Source: Anaerorhabdus sp964386325 | Lineage (GTDB): Bacteria > Bacillota_I > Bacilli_A > Erysipelotrichales > Erysipelotrichaceae | Assembly: GCA_964386325.1 (NCBI GenBank) | Contig: CAYLQY010000002.1 | Coordinates: 62,001 to 126,000 of the forward strand | DNA length: 64,000 nt | Direction of reading: 5' to 3' | In this document: one piece after another, positions 58,558 to 64,000 of the stretch | Layout: each line of letters opens with the position of its first letter | Position numbering within the stretch: position 1 is the stretch's first letter | Made by a program: the position numbers and the translations under genes | The notes under the pieces: generated by a model | What the model was told of the DNA's origin: nothing | Seen by the model: only the letters and a program-made list of their open reading frames with translations | Databases searched by the model: none

Positions 58558-61500
58558 ATGAAACCATTACCATTAAGTAATTTAGTTCATAATCTCAATG
58601 TCAATCAAAAACTATTGACTTATTTTGATAATGCGACAGTAACGAATGCTCGATTTTTCAAAAGAAATGAACGATTAGAACTTACTATACAACTCGATAA
58701 AATTTTACCGTTTGAATTATATAAAGCGCTTAGTGAATATTTTTGTGCGTCTTTATGTAAAAGTTGCCGTGTATTTGTCGAAGCAACATCGTATGAAGAA
58801 AATATCCAAGAATTACAAAAGTATGTTTGGTATTTCGCAACTTTTTCTCCATCACATTTGATCTTTAAAGAAGGGATGCCATCTTATACAAATGATGGTA
58901 TTCAAATACTTTTTTCCAATGATGGCGATGTGAAGAAGGCTTCATACTATGAAGAAGAATTAGTTTTATTTTTAAACTCTGTTGGATTTAAAGAACAGTT
59001 GATTACACTTTGTACAAAAGAATTGGTTGTTAAAATTGATGAACTAATTGTACCTATGAGTAAATCTGCTCCTTCTTCGAATAACCAAACAAAAAAAGAT
59101 GAAACACCAAAATATTCGATGAAGCGTGTTAAAAAAGATAACTATATGGTTATTAAGTTAAAAGATGCATTAAATGAATGTGATAATATCCAATTTGATG
59201 CGACTATTTTTAGAGTGGTTTATCAAACGACTCGTACAGGAAATACAATTCAAACAATTTCCCTTGCAGATGAGACAGATGCAATTGTTATAAAGCGTTT
59301 TGAAAATAATCGCTTACCTCTTGAAAAAATGAAAGAAGTTAGTGAAGGGGATACAGTTAGAGTTTATGGATCAATTATCTATGATTCATATGAAAAAGAA
59401 TTAGTTTGTAAATCAAATGATATTGAAAAGATAGAAAAAAATTCGCGTTCTGATTTATCTAATGAGAAACGTGTTGAACTACATACCCACACAATCATGT
59501 CAGAAATGGATGGTGTTTGTGAAATTGCAGACTATGTTAATCAAGCATTTGCTTGGGGACATAATGCTATTGCAATTACCGATCATATGGCGGTTCAAGC
59601 TTTTCCCAAGGCACAGGCAGCAGTTAGTAAAATATTGAAGAAAAATCCAGATGCTAATTTTAAAATGATATATGGTGTTGAAATGAACATGGTTGAACCA
59701 CAGTTGAACATTGTTCGTAGACCAACAGCTCAAGATTTATTTAATTCTGAATATATTGCATTTGACCTAGAAACAACAGGACTCTCTTGTTTCTTTGATC
59801 ATGTAATTGAGTTTGGTGGAGTATTAATAAGAAATCAAACAGTTATTGAACGTAAGCAAATGTTCATTAAGCCACCTGTGAAAATTCCTCCATTCATTCA
59901 AGAAAAAACAAGTATTACAGAGGATTTAGTGCGTGATGCTAAACCTTTTGAAGAAGCGGTTGATGAGTTACTTGAGTGGATTGGTGATCGTATTTTAGTT
60001 GCACATAATGCATCGTTTGATATTGGATTTATGAATGAAGAATTAAAACGTATAGGAAGAGAACCACTTAAAAATCCGGTTATTGATACGCTTGATTTTG
60101 CGCGTGCTATTCATAGTGAAAGACGAACATACCGTTTAGGAAATATTGCTCGTTTATATCGTATTGCGTATGATGAAGAAGTAGCGCATCGTGCGGATTA
60201 TGATGCTAATGTTTTAGCGGATGTCTTTTTAGCAATGATTCATCAAGCTAAAGAGAAAGGTGCTCAAACATTGATTGATTTACAAAACCTACAAAGTGCA
60301 CAGTCTTATGCAAAGGTTAGAAGTAGTCATGTTTGTGTACTCGCAAAAAATCAAAAAGGAATTAAATCAATTTATCAATTAGTTACAACTTCAAATACTG
60401 AAACGCTTGCTATTTTTGGTAATGCGAATAGTAAAGCAAATGGAAGCGAGTTCTTAGCGGAGCCACGTATTTTTAGAAGTAAATTAAATGAACTTAGAGA
60501 GAATATACTAATTGGATCAGCTTGTTTAAATGGTGATGTATTTGAAAGTGCAGCTAATCGTAGTCAAGAAGATTTAGAAAGAGCAATTGAGTTTTATGAT
60601 TATATTGAAATTCAACCACTCGCAAACTATAGTCATTTAATTGCAATGCATTCAATTCCTTCAATCGAACGACTAAAAGAAGTTTTGATGCGTATTATTA
60701 AGACTGCGCAAACTCTTGGAAAAATGGTTGTTGCAACAGGGGATGCTCATTATTGTGATCCCACAGAGAAAATTTATCGTGATATCTATATTCAAACCCA
60801 AGGTATTGGTGGAGTACGTCATCCACTTTATGTATATAATGAAAAAATTCGTCGTAATTTAATAAATCCTGAACAACATTTTAGAACGACAACAGAAATG
60901 TTAGAAGCATTTAGTTGGTTGAATGATCAAAAATTAATTCATGAACTTGTTATTGAAAATACCAATAAAATCGCTGAGCAGATTGAAAAATCTCAACCAG
61001 TACCAGATGGCTTATTTGCCCCAACAATTGAAGGAAGTGACGAGAAACTACGTGAAGTTTGTTATCAAACAGCCCATCGTATTTATGGGGATGTCTTACC
61101 TGAAATTGTTGAAAAACGACTTGAAAGAGAATTAAACAGTATTATTGGCAATGGCTATGGAGTTATTTACTACATATCCCATTTACTTGTAAAAAGAAGT
61201 AATGAAGATGGTTACTTGGTTGGTTCACGAGGATCGGTTGGTTCTTCTTTTGTTGCAACGATGAGTGGAATTACTGAAGTTAATCCGTTAATGCCACATT
61301 ATGTATGTGAAAATTGTCATTATGTAGAATTTATTGACGATGATAAAGTTGCTTCTGGATTTGACTTGCCTGATAAAGAATGTCCAGGATGTCATCAAAT
61401 GATTCGTGGAAATGGTCAAAATATTCCATTTGAAACCTTCCTTGGATTTGAAGGAGATAAGGTTCCCGATATCGATTTAAACTTTTCTGGTGAATATCAA

Positions 61501-62913
61501 GATAAAGCACATTTATTTACTAAAGAAGTTTTTGGTGAAGATCATGTCTTCCGTGCAGGAACAATTGGAACAGTTGCAGATAAAACGGCTTTTGGTTATG
61601 TAACAGGATATTCAGAAGAAATGGGTATTGAAAACATGCGTAAAGCTCAAAAAGAGCGTTTAGCAGTAGGATGTACAGGTGTTAAGCGTACAACTGGTCA
61701 ACATCCAGGTGGAATTATTGTAATTCCTCATGATATGGAAGTGACAGACTTTACACCCGTGCAATTTCCAGCCAATGATCCAAAATCAGAATGGAAAACA
61801 ACGCACTTCGATTTCCATGATATTCATGACAATGTTTTAAAATTTGATATCTTAGGACATGTTGATCCAACAGCGATGCGCCTATTACAAAATATATCTG
61901 GTATTGATCCTAAAACGATACCAATGAATGATCCAGAAACAATGAGTATTTTCTCATCATCGGATGCTTTGAAAGCAGATATTCGTGAATATGGTGAGAA
62001 AACGGGTGCATTAGGATTACCAGAATTTGGAACAAGTTTTGTACGTGGAATGCTTGAAGTCACAAAGCCAAAGAACTTTAGTGACCTTGTCATCATTTCA
62101 GGATTATCACATGGAACAGATGTTTGGCTTAATAATGCCGCAGATTTAGTTGACCAAGGTATTACACTTCAAGAAGTTATTGGATGTCGTGATGATATTA
62201 TGACTTATTTATTAGCGAAGCATTTACCACCAAAAGTAGCCTTCACAATCATGGAAAGTGTTCGTAAGGGTAAGGGGTTAAATGACGAATGGGAAGCAAT
62301 TATGCGTGAGCATGAGGTTCCAGATTGGTATATTGATAGTTGTAAGAAAATCAAATATATGTTCCCAAAAGCGCATGCTGTTGCCTATGTTATCATGGCG
62401 GTACGTATTGCTTGGTTTAAAGTTCATTATCCACATTGGTATTATATTTCTTACTTCTCACTTCGTTGTGATGCTTATGAAATAGAAACAATGACCAAAG
62501 GAATTAACGCAATCAAATCGCGACTAGAAGAGATACGTAATCGAAGAAATAATCCTGAAACAGCAAAACAAGTTACAAATCGTGAACTAGCTACATATGG
62601 TGTATTAGAAGTATGTCTTGAACTCTATGCACGTGGTTATAAGATTGGTAAAATTGATTTGTATAAATCACTTGCGACAGAATTTACAGTTGAGCAAGAT
62701 GACCATAAAATCATTATTCCACCTTTTACAACAATTGATGGTTTAGGTGAAAACGTAGCTAAATCAATTGTAGAAGCGAGAGAGAAAGGACCATTCCTTT
62801 CTAAAGAAGATTTAACATCAAGAACACAATGTTCACTAACATTACTTCGCAAACTTGAAGTATTAGGTGCAATTGATGGTTTACAAGAAAAAAATCAAAT
62901 GTCATTATTTTAA
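58558..62913 (+). CDS. polC: DNA polymerase III PolC-type alpha subunit
   Basis: The 1451-residue replicase shows the PolC order: N-terminal domains, OB fold, PHP (HTHTIMSEMDGV, AITDHMAV) interrupted by a DnaQ-like 3'-5' exonuclease (FDLETTGLS, Asp403/Glu405; HNASFDIGF; HRADYDANV), zinc-binding CENC...CPGC, polymerase core with VPDIDLNFSGEYQ (Asp971, Asp973), and C-terminal clamp-binding QMSLF. It is the main leading-strand replicase of low-GC Gram-positives, beside DnaE at 8110. GAGG precedes the ATG. rimP and nusA follow. Confidence 0.98.
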   Translation: MKPLPLSNLVHNLNVNQKLLTYFDNATVTNARFFKRNERLELTIQLDKILPFELYKALSEYFCASLCKSCRVFVEATSYEENIQELQKYVWYFATFSPSHLIFKEGMPSYTNDGIQILFSNDGDVKKASYYEEELVLFLNSVGFKEQLITLCTKELVVKIDELIVPMSKSAPSSNNQTKKDETPKYSMKRVKKDNYMVIKLKDALNECDNIQFDATIFRVVYQTTRTGNTIQTISLADETDAIVIKRFENNRLPLEKMKEVSEGDTVRVYGSIIYDSYEKELVCKSNDIEKIEKNSRSDLSNEKRVELHTHTIMSEMDGVCEIADYVNQAFAWGHNAIAITDHMAVQAFPKAQAAVSKILKKNPDANFKMIYGVEMNMVEPQLNIVRRPTAQDLFNSEYIAFDLETTGLSCFFDHVIEFGGVLIRNQTVIERKQMFIKPPVKIPPFIQEKTSITEDLVRDAKPFEEAVDELLEWIGDRILVAHNASFDIGFMNEELKRIGREPLKNPVIDTLDFARAIHSERRTYRLGNIARLYRIAYDEEVAHRADYDANVLADVFLAMIHQAKEKGAQTLIDLQNLQSAQSYAKVRSSHVCVLAKNQKGIKSIYQLVTTSNTETLAIFGNANSKANGSEFLAEPRIFRSKLNELRENILIGSACLNGDVFESAANRSQEDLERAIEFYDYIEIQPLANYSHLIAMHSIPSIERLKEVLMRIIKTAQTLGKMVVATGDAHYCDPTEKIYRDIYIQTQGIGGVRHPLYVYNEKIRRNLINPEQHFRTTTEMLEAFSWLNDQKLIHELVIENTNKIAEQIEKSQPVPDGLFAPTIEGSDEKLREVCYQTAHRIYGDVLPEIVEKRLERELNSIIGNGYGVIYYISHLLVKRSNEDGYLVGSRGSVGSSFVATMSGITEVNPLMPHYVCENCHYVEFIDDDKVASGFDLPDKECPGCHQMIRGNGQNIPFETFLGFEGDKVPDIDLNFSGEYQDKAHLFTKEVFGEDHVFRAGTIGTVADKTAFGYVTGYSEEMGIENMRKAQKERLAVGCTGVKRTTGQHPGGIIVIPHDMEVTDFTPVQFPANDPKSEWKTTHFDFHDIHDNVLKFDILGHVDPTAMRLLQNISGIDPKTIPMNDPETMSIFSSSDALKADIREYGEKTGALGLPEFGTSFVRGMLEVTKPKNFSDLVIISGLSHGTDVWLNNAADLVDQGITLQEVIGCRDDIMTYLLAKHLPPKVAFTIMESVRKGKGLNDEWEAIMREHEVPDWYIDSCKKIKYMFPKAHAVAYVIMAVRIAWFKVHYPHWYYISYFSLRCDAYEIETMTKGINAIKSRLEEIRNRRNNPETAKQVTNRELATYGVLEVCLELYARGYKIGKIDLYKSLATEFTVEQDDHKIIIPPFTTIDGLGENVAKSIVEAREKGPFLSKEDLTSRTQCSLTLLRKLEVLGAIDGLQEKNQMSLF

Positions 62914-62929
62914 AATAAATGGATATTTC

Positions 62930-62957
62930 TTGCTTTTTTTCACAAAAATGATAAGAT
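62930..62957 (+). promoter_or_regulatory. Promoter of the rimP-nusA operon
   Basis: TTGCTT (62930-62935), 16-base spacer, TAAGAT (62952-62957) with TGA before it. Confidence 0.55.
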
Positions 62958-62976
62958 AATAGATGTAAAGTAACTA

Positions 62977-63000
62977 AAGGAGTGGTGGAAACCACTCCTT
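62977..63000 (+). promoter_or_regulatory. Strong hairpin in the rimP leader
   Basis: A 10-bp perfect stem AAGGAGTGGT / ACCACTCCTT with a GGAA tetraloop, 23 bases before the rimP start. Downstream sequence is T-rich (CATTGTTGTTT) but not a clean run. It may be a weak polC terminator or an attenuator. Confidence 0.6.
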
Positions 63001-63023
63001 CATTGTTGTTTAAAGGAGAATGT

Positions 63024-63491
63024 ATGGATCAACTCGATAAAATTAAAGAGCTAATTTTACCCGAACTTACACCGTTTAATGTGAAACTCTATGACGTTAA
63101 ATGGGTAAACGAAAAGAAAAATCGTATTTTGCAGATTTCAATTATGAAACAGGATGGTAGCATGGACATTGATACTTGCGCTGATGTTTCAGAAAAACTA
63201 TCTTTAATACTTGATGAACAGTATCCTGAATTGGATGAATACTTTTTAGAAGTTTGTTCACCAGGAGCCGAGAGAGAAGTCAAGGAATTGAGTGAATTAG
63301 GTTATTTAATTGGGCAACATATTTATGTTCGCTTAAAACATCCAGCAAAGAAAATGTTGGAAATTGTTGGGGATTTATTAAAAGTTGAAAATGGTGAAGT
63401 AACAATGAATTACCGTGATAAAGCATTAACACGTGAAGTTACATTCAATCAAGAAGATATCGAATTCTGTCGTTTGGCAGTAAGAATATAA
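63024..63491 (+). CDS. rimP: Ribosome maturation factor RimP
   Basis: The 155-residue protein has IDTCADVSEKLSLILDE and YFLEVCSPGAEREVK, diagnostic of RimP, which assists 30S assembly. ATG 63024 has AAAGGAG 5 bases upstream; the longer in-frame start lies in the leader hairpin. It is followed by nusA, the usual order. Confidence 0.95.
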   Translation: MDQLDKIKELILPELTPFNVKLYDVKWVNEKKNRILQISIMKQDGSMDIDTCADVSEKLSLILDEQYPELDEYFLEVCSPGAEREVKELSELGYLIGQHIYVRLKHPAKKMLEIVGDLLKVENGEVTMNYRDKALTREVTFNQEDIEFCRLAVRI

Positions 63492-63514
63492 AATTCAAAA
63501 GGAGAATAATAGAA

Positions 63515-64000
63515 ATGAATTTTAAAGATTTATTAAAAGCAATGCAATTAATTGAGGATGATCGTAAAATCTCAAAAGACATTGTTAAAGAAGCATTAAT
63601 GGAAGCCCTAGCAAAAGCATATCGTAAACATGTCGATATCCCAGATATTCTTGTACGTGTAGATATTAATGATAAAACAGGTAAGATTACTGTTTTCCAA
63701 CAATATTTAGTTGTTAGTGATGTAGAAGATGAAGAACTTGAAATTTCATTAGAAGAAGCAAAAGAAGAAAATCCTGAAATTCAATTAGGCGAATTCATTG
63801 AACATGAAGTATCAATTAATGATTTAGGTCGTGCTGCTGCATTATTGGCAAAGAATGTAATGAAACAAAAAATTCGTGAAGCTGAAAAACAAGCGGTATA
63901 TGATGAATACATTGATTTACTAGATGAAATGGTACTTGGTATTGTTGAATCTGTTGAAGAAAAATTCATTTTAGTTAACTTAGGTAAGACAATTGCACTA
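63515..64000 (+). CDS. nusA: Transcription factor NusA, N-terminal part (cut by window end)
   Basis: The 162 visible residues show the NusA N-terminal RNA-polymerase-binding domain (DRKISKDIVKEALMEALAKAYRKH) and LGRAAALLAKNVMKQKIREAEK leading into the S1 domain (LGIVESVEEKFILVNLGKTIAL). NusA controls pausing, termination and antitermination. AAGGAG precedes the ATG. The gene continues beyond the window. Confidence 0.97.
   Translation, partial: MNFKDLLKAMQLIEDDRKISKDIVKEALMEALAKAYRKHVDIPDILVRVDINDKTGKITVFQQYLVVSDVEDEELEISLEEAKEENPEIQLGEFIEHEVSINDLGRAAALLAKNVMKQKIREAEKQAVYDEYIDLLDEMVLGIVESVEEKFILVNLGKTIAL

Noticed and set aside
1..64000. CRISPR arrays, tRNA or rRNA genes, insertion sequences, prophage genes
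   Set aside because: No repeat-spacer pattern, cloverleaf-like block, rRNA segment, transposase or phage structural motif was noticed when reading both strands; a covariance or profile search could still find a missed short RNA.

Overview
This window comes from the chromosome of a low-GC, Gram-positive-type bacterium (Bacillota). The signs are A/T-rich codon use, strong AGGAGG-type ribosome binding sites, both PolC and DnaE replicases, an L27 with the N-terminal extension removed by the Prp protease, PTS systems, DivIB and a class A PBP. Paired NfnAB-type flavoproteins and PTS/ABC sugar uptake suggest an anaerobic or fermentative commensal. An Erysipelotrichia-like lineage is my best guess, but that is inference. 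No rRNA, tRNA, CRISPR array, transposase or prophage structural gene was seen.

Layout. 1-2.8 kb: cmk (5' truncated), der, gpsA. 2.8-8.0 kb, minus strand: a C45-type acyltransferase, a very long class A PBP and a DegV protein. 8.1-13.9 kb: dnaE, an OmpR-type two-component pair and a tRNA-methyltransferase-like gene, closely spaced. 14.0-15.4 kb: pyrB-pyrI with a short hairpin leader. 15.6-20.3 kb: rplU-prp-rpmA behind an L21-leader-like UTR, then obgE, a small membrane protein, and ruvA-ruvB. 20.3-25.9 kb is an accessory stretch: a DUF2785 protein, an ABC-like ATPase, a GNAT protein, an unknown helical protein, and a local SOS-like cassette. In that cassette a Y-family polymerase, a small Cys-rich protein and an SRAP protein face a LexA/CI-like S24 repressor and a translationally coupled small membrane protein across a palindrome-packed intergenic region. 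25.9-31.0 kb: murG-murB-divIB, then the Asp23 protein and fakA.

31.0-44.3 kb is a carbohydrate block: a UTRA-only protein and a complete GntR regulator; a mannose-family PTS (IIC-IID-IIB, SIS deglycase/isomerase, IIA) behind two 19-bp operator copies 20 bp apart; a GH1 phospho-beta-glucosidase; and a IIA-LicT-IICB-GH4 operon with two LicT-type antiterminator/terminator switches. A PucR-like regulator overlapping an MccF/LdcA-type peptidase closes it. This block sits between fakA and recG, which lie near each other in relatives such as Bacillus subtilis. 44.3-47.0 kb: recG, rnc. 47.0-54.3 kb: galM-galK, a LacI-family regulator and an Mgl-type sugar ABC transporter with a consensus cre. 54.4-58.4 kb: a DyP peroxidase, a small zinc-ribbon membrane protein and an NfnAB-like pair. 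58.5-64.0 kb: polC, rimP and the start of nusA.

Most of the window is ordinary core genome. The features most worth a second look are the S24/UmuC/SRAP cassette with its operators, the paired UTRA-only/GntR regulators with a 15-bp inverted repeat over their promoter, the PyrR-like hairpin ahead of pyrB, the doubled LicT switch controlling a GH4 operon, and the cysteine-bearing C-terminal extension of the PBP. All function calls rest on motifs read by eye; no database search was run.
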